In this document: one piece after another, positions 8,999 to 26,394 of the stretch
How positions within the stretch are numbered: the first letter of the stretch is position 1
How the letters are laid out: each line of letters begins with the position of its first letter
Assembly (NCBI RefSeq): GCF_010120595.1
Contig: NZ_CP038020.1
Location: 1,922,001 to 1,986,000 of the forward strand
Source of the DNA: Streptococcus thermophilus
GTDB lineage: Bacteria > Bacillota > Bacilli > Lactobacillales > Streptococcaceae
Direction of reading: 5' to 3'
Length of the DNA: 64,000 nt
Position numbers and translations under genes: made by a program
The notes under the pieces: generated by a model
What the model was told of the DNA's origin: nothing
Database searches by the model: none
What the model saw: the letters and a program-made list of their open reading frames with translations, nothing else

Positions 8999-10488
8999 GT
9001 TTTGGAACCATTCGAAACAACACAGCTCTAAAACACCATTCGTTGGTGCTACCGTTCCAGATGTGTTTTGGAACCATTCGAAACAACACAGCTCTAAAAC
9101 GCTTATGCTAGAAGAACTAGCGAAGAACGTGTTTTGGAACCATTCGAAACAACACAGCTCTAAAACGTTTGGGTATGAGGTTGAGGAAGAAATGAAGTTT
9201 TGGAACCATTCGAAACAACACAGCTCTAAAACATTTCTTTAATATTCCATCTACTACCTGTTGTTTTGGAACCATTCGAAACAACACAGCTCTAAAACAT
9301 AAGATTGAAACATACTTGTGCAAGTGTGGTTTTGGAACCATTCGAAACAACACAGCTCTAAAACTTCCAACCGATGAAGTTATTATGACCTATGGTTTTG
9401 GAACCATTCGAAACAACACAGCTCTAAAACTACTTAAGACCATTAAGAGGGTAACTCTTAAGGTTTTGGAACCATTCGAAACAACACAGCTCTAAAACTA
9501 ATAACCACCGTTTCCGGTATCTGTGATGGTTTTGGAACCATTCGAAACAACACAGCTCTAAAACAATTATTTTGTGGCATATCAAAACTAATAAGTTTTG
9601 GAACCATTCGAAACAACACAGCTCTAAAACCTTATCTCGAGATACTCAATTCAATTGAAGGTTTTGGAACCATTCGAAACAACACAGCTCTAAAACTTGG
9701 GGCAGCCTTGCAAGGCATTGCTAGTGGTTTTGGAACCATTCGAAACAACACAGCTCTAAAACAGTTAACCATATCAACAGGAATTCCATTTTGTTTTGGA
9801 ACCATTCGAAACAACACAGCTCTAAAACGCCTGATAGTACAAGTCGTACAGCTTGTTAGTTTTGGAACCATTCGAAACAACACAGCTCTAAAACTCCGCT
9901 TCATCATTTCTGTTTTTGTTTGGCGTTTTGGAACCATTCGAAACAACACAGCTCTAAAACGGAAGCTACGGACACACAAGTGTGTTAGGTGTTTTGGAAC
10001 CATTCGAAACAACACAGCTCTAAAACTTCCCTGTGTCTGTGATGTTGACTTCATCAGTTTTGGAACCATTCGAAACAACACAGCTCTAAAACATTCACCC
10101 ATACTGCCGCTGTGCAGTCGTTGTTTTGGAACCATTCGAAACAACACAGCTCTAAAACCTGACCGTTAGGATTTCCATATGCGTCAGGGTTTTGGAACCA
10201 TTCGAAACAACACAGCTCTAAAACTTATTTTCTCTGGACTGTTGAAGTCTTTCTGTTTTGGAACCATTCGAAACAACACAGCTCTAAAACAAAAGAAAGC
10301 TCGTAAAATCGTTGAATTAAGTTTTGGAACCATTCGAAACAACACAGCTCTAAAACATGCTATTCGGATTCGGTATCTCAACTGTGGTTTTGGAACCATT
10401 CGAAACAACACAGCTCTAAAACGCCACGTCAAGAGTGCCAAACTCACGTATTGTTTTGGAACCATTCGAAACAACACAGCTCTAAAAC
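8999..10488 (-). CRISPR. Type II-A CRISPR array, 23 repeats and 22 spacers
   Basis: The 36-bp repeat, written on the transcribed (minus) strand, begins GTTTTAGAGCTG and ends GGTTCCAAAAC. All 23 copies look identical, starting at 8999, 9065, 9131, 9197, 9263, 9329, 9395, 9463, then every 66 bp to 10453. Spacers are 30 nt except 9431-9462, which is 32 nt. The repeat matches S. thermophilus CRISPR3 as I remember it. Transcription runs from the leader at 10489+ towards 8999, so the newest spacer is 10423-10452. The trailer-end repeat shows no decay. Open frames across the array are repeat artefacts. Confidence 0.99.
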
Positions 10489-10606
10489 CTCGTAGGATAT
10501 CTTTTCTACCAGATTTCGTAATCGCACTATTAATCTCAGCATGACTTCAGCTTCAAAATAATTCCAATTTTATATTTATTATACCTTAAAAATCCTTATA
10601 TATCAA
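10489..10606 (-). promoter_or_regulatory. CRISPR leader with promoter and leader-anchoring sequence
   Basis: On the minus strand TTGATA (10601-10606) and TATAAT (10578-10583) are 17 bp apart, predicting a transcript start near 10571, about 80 nt before the first repeat. The last leader bases next to the repeat are CTACGAG (10489-10495), the known leader-anchoring motif of this type II-A subgroup that directs spacer insertion by Cas1-Cas2. The rest is A/T-rich. Confidence 0.85.
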
Positions 10607-10761
10607 CGTTTTAGACAAGATGTGACTGTCACCATATTAGATTATTTCTTAATAATCATATGTCAAGCAACTTAATTCCTCCTCTATCAAATCCTTATAA
10701 TCTACTCTCTAACAAAATGATTATCCCATTCAACTTCATACAGAAACTACTAAATACTAAA

Positions 10762-10791
10762 AGATAGTCTTGAAATAACTCAAGACTATCT
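10762..10791 (-). terminator. Terminator of the cas operon, between csn2 and leader
   Basis: Perfect 12-bp stem AGATAGTCTTGA/TCAAGACTATCT with a 6-nt loop, followed by TTTT on the minus strand, 19 nt after the csn2 stop. It separates the cas mRNA from the array, which has its own promoter downstream. Confidence 0.85.
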
Positions 10792-10809
10792 ATACTTATT
10801 ACTAATTTA

Positions 10810-16922
<6,113 letters not shown>

Positions 16923-16989
16923 TTAAATAGTATGACGTTGAAATCTTGTAATCAAGAATAAAATTTTTTATACTTTACCCTATAGTAAA

Positions 16990-17018
16990 TTGACATATTA
17001 GTTATAAAACTATATAAT
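16990..17018 (+). promoter_or_regulatory. tracrRNA promoter
   Basis: Consensus TTGACA (16990-16995), exactly 17 bp, then TATAAT (17013-17018). This is the best-matching promoter in the window and points away from cas9. Confidence 0.9.
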
Positions 17019-17024
17019 AATAAT

Positions 17025-17119
17025 TGTGGTTTGAAACCATTCGAAACAACACAGCGAGTTAAAATAAGGCTTAGTCCGTACTCAACTTGAAAAGGTGGCA
17101 CCGATTCGGTGTTTTTTTT
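17025..17119 (+). ncRNA. tracrRNA of the type II-A CRISPR system
   Basis: The anti-repeat is identical to the array repeat complement for 21 nt (17035-17055), then diverges into the bulge and lower stem (GAGTTAAAATAAGGC). It continues with the nexus (GGCTTAGTCC), and ends with the CACCG/CGGTG hairpin (17099-17111) followed by T8. The size is about 95 nt from the promoter. It pairs with each repeat in the precursor transcript, allowing RNase III processing and Cas9 loading. It is divergent from cas9, as in S. pyogenes. Confidence 0.97.
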
Positions 17120-17125
17120 ATACAC

Positions 17126-17160
17126 AAAGAGTCCCTTGGAATCATCCAAAGGACTCTTTT
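17126..17160. terminator. Terminator between tracrRNA and serB
   Basis: AAAGAGTCC/GGACTCTTT plus an inner TTGGA/TCCAA stem with one mismatch. It lies directly after the serB stop on the minus strand and can also stop plus-strand read-through from tracrRNA. Confidence 0.75.
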
Positions 17161-17167
17161 ATCTCTA

Positions 17168-17815
17168 CTATTTTCCCACCTCATCCAAGATCTCAATGAC
17201 CTTATACAAATCTGGTTCTGTGATCTGATAAGGAGCTTGTGCACGGACAATTGGTTTGGCACAAAAGGCGATGCCTATGCCGGCTGTCTTAATCATAGGC
17301 AAATCATTGGCTCCATCACCCATAGCAATGGTTTGAGAGAGTTTAAGTCCATTTTCCGCTGCCCAATCTTTAAGCTTAGCTACCTTGACATCTTTGGTAA
17401 CAATCTCACCATAAACCTTTCCAGTTAAGAAACCATCGATCACCTCAAGGTGATTGGCCTTCACATAATCAATACCTGCCTCTTTTGCCAGTCTATCAAC
17501 TGTCTCATGGAAACCACCAGAAACTAAACCTACCTTGAAGCCACGTGAGTGGAGTTCATCCACAAGTTCCTTGGCTCCCTTGTTGAAGTGAATGCGGGCA
17601 TAGACCTTCTCAAATATACTGTCAGGCAATCCCTTAAGGGTTGCCACACGCTCATTCAAAGCCTGTCTGAAATCTAATTCTCCACGCATGGCCCGCTCTG
17701 TGATTTCAGCGACCTCTCGACCAACACCAGCCTCTTCCCCCAATAAATCAATTACTTCTTCTTGGACCAGAGTTGAGTCTACATCCATAACTAATAAGCC
17801 TTTTACTTCTGACAT
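17168..17815 (-). CDS. serB: Phosphoserine phosphatase
   Basis: Last step of serine synthesis. HAD-superfamily protein of 215 aa with motif I DVDSTLVQEE, motif II in VSGGFHETV, and motif IV in GDGANDLPMI. There is no N-terminal ACT domain. It is distant from serA/serC (24.6-27.5 kb) but completes the same pathway. It is a stand-alone unit flanking the CRISPR locus. Confidence 0.95.
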   Translation of the reverse strand: MSEVKGLLVMDVDSTLVQEEVIDLLGEEAGVGREVAEITERAMRGELDFRQALNERVATLKGLPDSIFEKVYARIHFNKGAKELVDELHSRGFKVGLVSGGFHETVDRLAKEAGIDYVKANHLEVIDGFLTGKVYGEIVTKDVKVAKLKDWAAENGLKLSQTIAMGDGANDLPMIKTAGIGIAFCAKPIVRAQAPYQITEPDLYKVIEILDEVGK

Positions 17816-17890
17816 AAATTCCTCTATTCTTTAATACCTATATAACTTTTATTAAGCTTCTCATTAATCTAAAAAGAGATAAGGTTCTTC

Positions 17891-17923
17891 AAAAAAGATT
17901 CTGGACCTAGGCCCAGAATCTTT
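17891..17923 (-). terminator. Terminator of ezrA
   Basis: 11-bp stem AAAGATTCTGG/CCAGAATCTTT, 8-nt loop, T run on the minus strand, directly after the ezrA stop. Confidence 0.85.
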
Positions 17924-17926
17924 CTT

Positions 17927-19651
17927 CTACATACGAATTTGTTCGCGTGTTTTTTCGTAAGACAATACAAAACGATCTGTTACACCTGGTTCTACTGTTT
18001 CCAGGGCGTAAGAGATTTCTTCCAAAGATGCATCGTAGTCATGGTCGACTTCGAACAACTTAAGCGCATGCTCAAAGCTACTTTGAACAGCAGGTTCGAA
18101 AGAGCGGTAACGGTTTGAGTACTGCAAAAGTTGTTCAGTCAAGGTTGCATTTTGAACAACCAAATAAGCAGTCTCTTCCAAATGCTCAATAGCATTTTTT
18201 GACGTTTCAGTCAAACGCATTACTGCATCAATATTAATACGTCCACGGCTGAGCTCATCCATTAGAGCTTCAATTTGTGCACTTGTTGAGAAGAATACAC
18301 TCAAGAAGGATTCAGGAATACCTGGAAGATTACGTTTTTCCATGTAACGCTTGATAACATGCAATTTATCAATATAAACATCAAGCTCATCACGCGCCTT
18401 AGCTTCATTTTTCTCGATAGCTCGAAGATTTTCAAAAACCTCAACCTGTCCATTTTCAACAGCAGACAAGGTGTTGAGACTCCTTTCGAAGATCTTTTCA
18501 AGTTCTGAGAAAGGTTTCACCTGATTATCAAAGTTTTCAAGTGTTGGAAGAACTGCTGTTTCAACACTCGAAATATCTGAAGTAAAGCTACGTACATCTG
18601 CTTCATAAGTTTCATCGAAAATGTAAGTCAACATGAGACGCTCAAGCTCTTCTTGAAGTTTCTTGTTGTTTTCTTTAGCATGCTTGAGATAATCTGGCAA
18701 AATTTTCTTTTGACGCATAACAACCTTGTATGATGCAATTTCACGTTCGAAAATACTATACAAGTTGTCAATCTTTTCTTGAATATCAGCATTTTTTTCT
18801 TCCGCACGATCCAGATCAAGAGAAACCAACTCACTTGAGTTTGAACGGATAGCTTCACGAATTTCCTGGAAGTGACGTTCGATATTTTTCTCAGGGAAGT
18901 GGTAATTTTGCTCAATCAACTTGCGGTAGCCAGATTCCAAATCATCCAACTGATCTGGGAAATCATCTTCCAACTTAGCTACAATGGCTGGAATTTTCTC
19001 TGTAATTTGGCCCAAAGCAATGGTGTGCTCCTCTGCACGGTCCAAAATGCTCGATGCCTCAACAGGGTCACCTGATGAATTAAGAGTCACGAATTCGGCA
19101 AACTCCGATTCAATATTTTTAAGCTGCTTAGTGATCTCATCCAAAGTAGAGCCAAAATTATCAGAGTTTTCTTCAATAGAATTTTGCAACTCTTCGTACA
19201 AGTCAAGTGCGTGTTTAACACGAGCACTGTTCTTTTCTTCTTGTTCTTTCAAGCTTGAGAGTGCCTCACGGACAGACTTAATGTCTTCTTCCACAAGATC
19301 TAATTGACTCTCAATATTATTGATTTCAGCACTAGCTTTGAAGAAATGAAAGTTATCATTCATATTTTCAGCTTCAAAAATATGATTTTCAATATCTGCG
19401 AATGAATTTGTTGAGATATCTATCCATTTCTGATTCCATTCACGGAAAGTTGTTTGACTTTGTCCAATTAAATGAAGATTTTTAACTTCTTCAATTTCTT
19501 CGTTAATTGGCAAGTCAAACAATTTTTGCTTGCGTTCTTCAAGCTGTGCAATCCGCGAATCATTTCGTTTTCTAATAAGAATACCGACTAAGTAAGCGAC
19601 AATTACAAGTATAACTGCCACTACAATCAGTAAAACAATTCCGCTAGACAT
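17927..19651 (-). CDS. ezrA: Septation ring formation regulator EzrA
   Basis: 574 residues with one N-terminal membrane helix (about 4-25) followed by a basic RKR and an otherwise entirely helical, spectrin-like cytoplasmic region with long heptad stretches. Membrane-anchored regulator of FtsZ ring formation and cell-wall synthesis at the septum. It lies downstream of gyrB, the usual streptococcal order. AAGGAG precedes the ATG. Confidence 0.95.
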   Translation of the reverse strand: MSSGIVLLIVVAVILVIVAYLVGILIRKRNDSRIAQLEERKQKLFDLPINEEIEEVKNLHLIGQSQTTFREWNQKWIDISTNSFADIENHIFEAENMNDNFHFFKASAEINNIESQLDLVEEDIKSVREALSSLKEQEEKNSARVKHALDLYEELQNSIEENSDNFGSTLDEITKQLKNIESEFAEFVTLNSSGDPVEASSILDRAEEHTIALGQITEKIPAIVAKLEDDFPDQLDDLESGYRKLIEQNYHFPEKNIERHFQEIREAIRSNSSELVSLDLDRAEEKNADIQEKIDNLYSIFEREIASYKVVMRQKKILPDYLKHAKENNKKLQEELERLMLTYIFDETYEADVRSFTSDISSVETAVLPTLENFDNQVKPFSELEKIFERSLNTLSAVENGQVEVFENLRAIEKNEAKARDELDVYIDKLHVIKRYMEKRNLPGIPESFLSVFFSTSAQIEALMDELSRGRINIDAVMRLTETSKNAIEHLEETAYLVVQNATLTEQLLQYSNRYRSFEPAVQSSFEHALKLFEVDHDYDASLEEISYALETVEPGVTDRFVLSYEKTREQIRM

Positions 19652-19747
19652 AGTTTCTCCTTAATCGTCTATTATGTTCATAAATGTAGAGTAATGTTAC
19701 GATTATAACATAGTTATCCTAGCATTGCACCCTTTTCTAAAAGAATA

Positions 19748-21700
<1,953 letters not shown>

Positions 21701-22263
21701 CTATGTCACAATCTCCAATAATGATTTATGGCCATCAACTAGCAAGGTATCCAAACCCGCTGCTCTTCTCCAGCCTCTATGTCTATCTGGCGGTCACCAA
21801 TGACCAAGCCATGTTTAATATCGTATTTTTTAATTAAATAAAGGAAACTATCTGGACTAGGTTTTCTAGCAAAACCATTTTCAGAAGTTACGACCTCTGT
21901 AAAATAATGAGCAATCTCTACTCTATCAAGGATATCTAGCACCAAGTGATTGCGGTGACTAACCAAGAAATTACGTCCACCCTCAGCCACAATCTTAGCG
22001 AGGGCATCCTTAGCACCTTCAAAAAGCACAGGTTCTTGCAAATGCTTGGCTTCCTCCTGCTTATAGAGGGTTCGAAAATCAGTTATATCAGGCGCAAACA
22101 TGGCAATGGCAGTACTGGTCGACACCTTAAGGGCATCATAGACTGCTTGAAATTCTGCTGTACGCTCAAACCGTTCTAAAGTCGCTAGAAAGGCTTGGGT
22201 TGATATCTGGTAATTATCCAACAAGGTACCACCTAAATCCCAGATATAATCTCCATAATTCAT
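21701..22263 (-). pseudogene. HAD-family hydrolase with frameshifted C-terminus
   Basis: Starts MNYGDYIWDLGGTLLDN at 22263 (motif I has Gly where the second Asp usually lies, as in this streptococcal HAD group). Motif II is in FLVSHRNH and motif IV in VIGDRQIDIEAG. After DIEAGE the frame runs into EQRVWIPC and stops at 21739. Removing two bases of an apparent AG duplication near 21773 restores DIEAGEAAGLDTLLVDGHKS and ends at TAG 21701-21703, immediately before gyrB. The current product is 174 aa instead of 186 and could retain some function. Confidence 0.8.
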
Positions 22264-22312
22264 AATCTTAATTATAACATAAAAGGTCAGATTTTGCTTG
22301 TTTTTCATAGCT

Positions 22313-22342
22313 AAAAAGGCTTGGAAAACCTATCCAAACCTT
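22313..22342. terminator. Terminator of lrgAB
   Basis: AAGGCTTGG/CCAAACCTT stem with T-rich sequence on both sides, 7 bp after the lrgB stop. Confidence 0.75.
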
Positions 22343-22348
22343 AATTTT

Positions 22349-23044
22349 TTATCTCAGAATTAAACTAGCCACAATAGGACTAATAAAGACATATAAAATC
22401 CCTGTTACAGCGATTGATAGACCACCCATGGCACCTGCAACCTGACCATATCTGAAGGCAGTTCCAGTACCAACGGCATGCCCAGTTCCTCCTAGGGAAA
22501 GACCAATAGCAACTGGATCTTTAATACCAATCATCTTTAAAAAGACAGGTCCTAAAACTGATGTCAAGATTCCTGTAATAACAACTACGACCAAAGTCAC
22601 TGTTGTAATCCCCTGCATTTTTTCCGAAATCCCTACAGCCATGGCAGTCGTTACAGACTTAGGAAAGAGTGAGATAGCAAGGAAATAATCCATACCAAAA
22701 AGCTTAGCAATCAAAGCGGTATAAGTAGTGTTAAGAATACAGGCAACTGTTGACCCAATTAAGATACTCTTATAGTGATGACGCATGAGGTGGAGATTTT
22801 TATAAAAAGGGACAGCTAGAGCAACCGTTGAAGGAATAATCAAACTATTAAGGTAAGAACCACCTACATAGTAATCCCTGTAAGAAATGCCTGTATAGTG
22901 CAAAATGACAATAATTAAGGCAGTTGACACAAGAAGAGGCGTTGTCAAAGGATTAGGGAAACGGCGATAAAGCAAAAGCCCCAGTGTGTAAGCCAATACT
23001 GAAAGAGTTAAACCAAACAAGGGTGTGTTAAAAAAATTAGCCAT
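22349..23044 (-). CDS. lrgB: LrgB-family membrane protein
   Basis: 231 residues with about seven hydrophobic segments. The ATG at 23044 (MANFFNTPLFGLTLSV) is chosen over an upstream in-frame start because it overlaps the lrgA stop by 8 nt. LrgB works with LrgA as a holin/antiholin-like pair affecting cell lysis; in some bacteria the pair transports pyruvate. Conserved LFPKSVTTAMA and GGTGHAVGT patterns are visible. Confidence 0.92.
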   Translation of the reverse strand: MANFFNTPLFGLTLSVLAYTLGLLLYRRFPNPLTTPLLVSTALIIVILHYTGISYRDYYVGGSYLNSLIIPSTVALAVPFYKNLHLMRHHYKSILIGSTVACILNTTYTALIAKLFGMDYFLAISLFPKSVTTAMAVGISEKMQGITTVTLVVVVITGILTSVLGPVFLKMIGIKDPVAIGLSLGGTGHAVGTGTAFRYGQVAGAMGGLSIAVTGILYVFISPIVASLILR

Positions 23045-23411
23045 GATTAACCTCCTCATAATCGCCTTCAAAGTGCTTTTTGATAAAGACGACAACTACG
23101 GCAATCACTACAATATTAAGAACCAAGGCACCCATAATAATCAAAATAATTGGAACAATATTCGCCGAAATAGCATTCCATCGTTCCATAATACCGACAC
23201 CTGCTGGCAAAAAAAGGATAGTCATATTGGCTATTAAAAACTCTGCTACAGCATGGATATGACGTAGACGAATCCACTTAAGCTGTAGAGCAATCAGAAG
23301 CAAGAATAAGCCAATGATACTTCCAGGTACAGGTAATTTAAAAAAGGTTGAAAGAGCTTCACCAATCACAGCAAACAAACAAATCAACATGAATTGAATG
23401 TAGTATTTCAC
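23037..23411 (-). CDS. lrgA: LrgA/CidA-family holin-like protein
   Basis: 124 residues with four hydrophobic helices. The GTG start at 23411 follows AGGAGG by 6 nt, so longer upstream starts are rejected. The N-terminal half contains the family pattern LPVPGSIIGLFLL. Operon with lrgB, overlapping by 8 nt. Confidence 0.92.
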   Translation of the reverse strand: MKYYIQFMLICLFAVIGEALSTFFKLPVPGSIIGLFLLLIALQLKWIRLRHIHAVAEFLIANMTILFLPAGVGIMERWNAISANIVPIILIIMGALVLNIVVIAVVVVFIKKHFEGDYEEVNHG

Positions 23412-23526
23412 GAGTCGCCTCCTAGGTTTAATCACCTATTAGTCTACTCCTTTTATTTTGAATTTCAAGAGTTTTCAGTAGATTTTTTTGAAAAATCAGC
23501 AATCGTTAATCAACTCCTTAACACAT

Positions 23527-23552
23527 AAAAAATCCAACCCCGAGGCTGGATT
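23527..23552 (-). terminator. Terminator after tRNA-Thr
   Basis: AATCCAGCC/GGTTGGATT stem (one G-U pair), then T6 on the minus strand, 10 nt beyond the tRNA. Confidence 0.8.
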
Positions 23553-23562
23553 CATTCACAGA

Positions 23563-23633
23563 TGCCACCACCGAGAATTGAACTCGGAACGGAGCATTAC
23601 CATTGCTCTATTATACCATTTAACTATAGCGGC
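23563..23633 (-). tRNA. tRNA-Thr (GGT)
   Basis: 71 nt folding into a full cloverleaf: acceptor GCCGCTA/TGGTGGC, D stem GTTA/TAAT, anticodon stem GAGCA/TGCTC with loop ATGGTAA (anticodon GGT), T arm CCGAG-TTCAATT-CTCGG, discriminator A. No encoded CCA. G1-C72 and C2-G71 fit threonine identity. The D arm and the 4-nt variable loop are short. Confidence 0.93.
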
Positions 23634-23690
23634 AACTGTTTCTATCTTATCATATTTCCACTTACTGTGGCAAGAGTTTTTGCTTATTAT

Positions 23691-24044
23691 TTATAAATTT
23701 AAGTCTTTGTAAGGACTACGGTAACCAACCTGTAAAACCTTTCCATCCTTAATCAAGATAGGACGTTTAATCAACATACCATCTGATGATAAGAGTTTTA
23801 CGGCTTCATCTTGTGATAAGGTTGGAAGTTTGTCCTTCAATCCTAAAGAACGGTAGGATTGTCCACTCGTATTAAAGAATTTCTTAAGCTCTAAATCTGC
23901 CCCCTCTAGAAGCTCTCTTAAAAATTGAGCTGAGGGTGGATTTTCCTTAATGTTGACAGACTCGACCTCGAGACCTAATTGATTGAGTTCAGCTTTTGCC
24001 TTACGACAAGTGCTACATTTTGGATATCCATAAAAAGTGTACAT
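23691..24044 (-). CDS. Spx/ArsC-family protein (YusI/MgsR-like)
   Basis: 117 residues with a thioredoxin-like fold. The N-terminal motif PKCSTCRKAK has the CxxC pair of the ArsC/Spx family, and the C-terminal KRPILIKDGK loop is conserved. It lacks Spx-specific features I could confirm, so it is a redox-active ArsC-like protein rather than a certain transcription regulator. Confidence 0.85.
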   Translation of the reverse strand: MYTFYGYPKCSTCRKAKAELNQLGLEVESVNIKENPPSAQFLRELLEGADLELKKFFNTSGQSYRSLGLKDKLPTLSQDEAVKLLSSDGMLIKRPILIKDGKVLQVGYRSPYKDLNL

Positions 24045-24078
24045 GTTTTTCTCCTTTTCTCTAGCATAAGCAATCTAT

Positions 24079-24572
24079 CTAAGGATTGTCAAACCTAAGA
24101 CCTTCCAAACGAAGTAAGAAACACTTGACATCCTCTCCTACCGCATAATTTCCTAAGTGACCACTACTAGGCAAAACACGATGACAAGGGATAAGAATCA
24201 GCCAGGGATTCTTACTAACAGCAGTTCCTACAGCCTGTGCGGATTGACAAGAGATTGCCTTACCAATCTGACCATAGGTTCTGATTTGCCCCATAGGTAT
24301 TTCACTTAAAGCCAACCAAACTCTTTGTTGGAAAGCTGTTCCTTGTTCAGCTAAAGGAAGGTCATCTGGACTTGGATTCTCATCTTTAAAATAGGCCTGC
24401 AACCACTTCTTGGTCACTTCTAAAATAGGATTTGAGATGTCTACTAACTCCTCTTCCTTAAAACCAGCCTAAAATGATTTTGTCCTTCTAACCACATACC
24501 ATAGAGGGCTTGCTCACTTGCAACCAAGGACAGGCGACCAATAGGTGATACAAAATACTGACGATAAAACAT
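24079..24572 (-). pseudogene. ogt: Methylated-DNA--protein-cysteine methyltransferase, frameshifted
   Basis: DNA repair protein for O6-alkylguanine. The C-terminal part (24079-24417) has the active-site motif IPCHRVLPSSG. The N-terminal domain is upstream in another frame, beginning ATG at 24572 (MFYRQYFVSPIGRLSLVASE), and runs into a stop after LVLRKRS. The downstream frame is open from about AGFKEEELVDISNP, so the shift lies near 24470. The total length is one base short of a multiple of three. GTG 24417 could start only a truncated protein without the N-terminal domain. Confidence 0.85.
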
Positions 24573-24586
24573 ATTTTAATTATTCC

Positions 24587-24616
24587 AAAAAAAGACAGGA
24601 AAGCCTTGTTCCTGTC
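24587..24616 (-). terminator. Terminator of serA
   Basis: GACAGGAA/TTCCTGTC with a 7-nt loop and T7 on the minus strand, just after the serA stop. Confidence 0.85.
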
Positions 24617-24628
24617 AGCTTATCTGAA

Positions 24629-25807
24629 TTATTTACCTTTAATCAAACGTACTCGTACGATGTTATCGCTCGCCTCAAACTTAGCGACCAATTCATCAAT
24701 CTTAGACTTGTCTGTCTCATCAAGGTCAAGAAGGGTATAAGCATACTCTCCCTTTGAACGGTTAATGATATTGTCTATATTGATATTAAAATCAGAGACC
24801 GCTGTTGAAATACGGGCTACAATGTTAGGCACGTTTTTATTAATCAAAGTGATACGATATGGAGCACTCAAAACCTGTTGTACACGTGGGAAGTTAACAG
24901 AATTGACAATTTCACCTGTTTCCATGAAGCGACGGATGGTCTGAGCAGCCATAATAGCACAGTTAAGCTCTGCTTCACCCGTTGAACCACCAACGTGTGG
25001 GAAGACTGTCACATTAGGCTTGTTAAGTAGTTCTTCTGTCCCGAAGTCAGTGATATAACGTTTTACTACACCTGTTTCCAAAGCATCAAAGAGCGCATCA
25101 TTCTCTACTAATTCTGCACGGGCAAAGTTGATGATTGTTGTTCCTTTTTGCATGAGGCTAAAGGCGTCTGCATTGAAAGTACCTTTCGTATCAGGTGTCA
25201 ATGGAACGTGAACAGTGATATAATCACAGTTTTCAAAGATTTCTTTGAGATCAGAAACACGTTTAACGTGGTGAGAAATATTCCAAGCTGCTTCAATAGA
25301 AACATATGGGTCATAGCCATAGACCTTCATTCCCAAACGATAGGCATCGTTAGCAATACGCGCACCAATGGCACCCAAGCCAATAACACCCAGTGTCTTA
25401 CCTGCAATCTCGCTACCCGCAAACTGCTTCTTACCTGCTTCGATTTGTTTAGGCACATCATCACCGCTAAGTTTGTTAACCCAAGTATTGGCCGCAATAT
25501 AATCACGTGCTGAAAGCAAGATAGAAGCTAAGACAGCTTCTTTAACTGCATTAGCATTAGCTCCTGGAGTGTTGAAGACAACAATCCCTTTTTCAGTTGC
25601 TTTATCAACTGGGATATTGTTAGTCCCAGCACCAGCACGCGCAATAGCTTTCAAATTTTCAAGGAAAACTGTATCATGGAGATTTTGACTACGAATAATG
25701 TAAGCATCCGGATTTTCCGCTAAATCACCATCAATTTGAAAATGATTTCCAAGTTCCTTCAAACCAATTTGGTTAATATTATTATATGTTTTTACGCTAA
25801 ATACCAT
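24629..25807 (-). CDS. serA: D-3-phosphoglycerate dehydrogenase
   Basis: First committed step of serine synthesis, oxidising 3-phosphoglycerate with NAD+. The 392-aa protein has a substrate domain, a Rossmann domain with GVIGLGAIGARIA (about 145-157), the catalytic Arg in NFARAELV, Glu, and His in FPHVGGSTGEAE, and a C-terminal ACT domain (from about 320, NIVARISTAVSDF). It is last in the operon serC-GNAT-serA. Confidence 0.95.
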   Translation of the reverse strand: MVFSVKTYNNINQIGLKELGNHFQIDGDLAENPDAYIIRSQNLHDTVFLENLKAIARAGAGTNNIPVDKATEKGIVVFNTPGANANAVKEAVLASILLSARDYIAANTWVNKLSGDDVPKQIEAGKKQFAGSEIAGKTLGVIGLGAIGARIANDAYRLGMKVYGYDPYVSIEAAWNISHHVKRVSDLKEIFENCDYITVHVPLTPDTKGTFNADAFSLMQKGTTIINFARAELVENDALFDALETGVVKRYITDFGTEELLNKPNVTVFPHVGGSTGEAELNCAIMAAQTIRRFMETGEIVNSVNFPRVQQVLSAPYRITLINKNVPNIVARISTAVSDFNINIDNIINRSKGEYAYTLLDLDETDKSKIDELVAKFEASDNIVRVRLIKGK

Positions 25808-25825
25808 AATTTTATTCCTCTTAAA

Positions 25826-26383
25826 TTAATGAATTCCGTGGTGAGTAGCTTCATCAACTTCTTGATAAAAAGCCTTCTCCCTCTTGGTTTTGATTTTCTG
25901 ATAGGCAAGTCGTTCACCATCAATAGGAACCTTACCACAATAGACATAGCCAAGTTTCTCCAAAATGTGCTGCATGACAAGATTCTTTTCATGCGTGTCG
26001 CAACGAAAATCATGAGCGTCAGTTCCCTCAATAAGACCTTGAATAAAGGTTTGAGCATTTTTCTGTCCCGTAAATTCTCTTAAAACGGCAATTCGATGAA
26101 AGGTAACATAGCGCTTATTATGATGCTTCCAATCTCCATCATAGATTTTTTCGTAGGCGGGCTCTCCATCAGTAACCACCGCAGCATAAGAAACAATTTG
26201 ACCGTCAATGATACCGACATAGGCCTGTCCTTTAAGGACATCATCAAAGATGATTTCTTCTGTAGGATAACCATCAGCCCCTTGCCATTGAGAACTACCA
26301 GCTTCCGCTAAAGCAATTCTAGCACTCTCAATCACGGTCATGATAGCACCAATTTCATTTGGGAAAGCTTGTCTAATTTCCAT
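25826..26383 (-). CDS. GNAT-family acetyltransferase in the serine operon
   Basis: 185 residues. N-terminal MEIRQAFPNEIGAIMTVIESAR and central RYVTFHRIAVLREFTGQ fit a GNAT N-acetyltransferase; the usual acetyl-CoA loop (RxxGxG/A) is weak here. It lies 18 nt upstream of serA and 11 nt after serC, so all three are one operon. Substrate unknown; operon location suggests a link to serine metabolism but does not prove it. Confidence 0.8.
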   Translation of the reverse strand: MEIRQAFPNEIGAIMTVIESARIALAEAGSSQWQGADGYPTEEIIFDDVLKGQAYVGIIDGQIVSYAAVVTDGEPAYEKIYDGDWKHHNKRYVTFHRIAVLREFTGQKNAQTFIQGLIEGTDAHDFRCDTHEKNLVMQHILEKLGYVYCGKVPIDGERLAYQKIKTKREKAFYQEVDEATHHGIH

Positions 26384-26394
26384 CTCTTTCCTAA

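Noticed and set aside
9117..10544. Several long open frames across the CRISPR array on both strands
   Set aside because: They are periodic translations of the 36-bp repeat and 30-bp spacers with no start signals.
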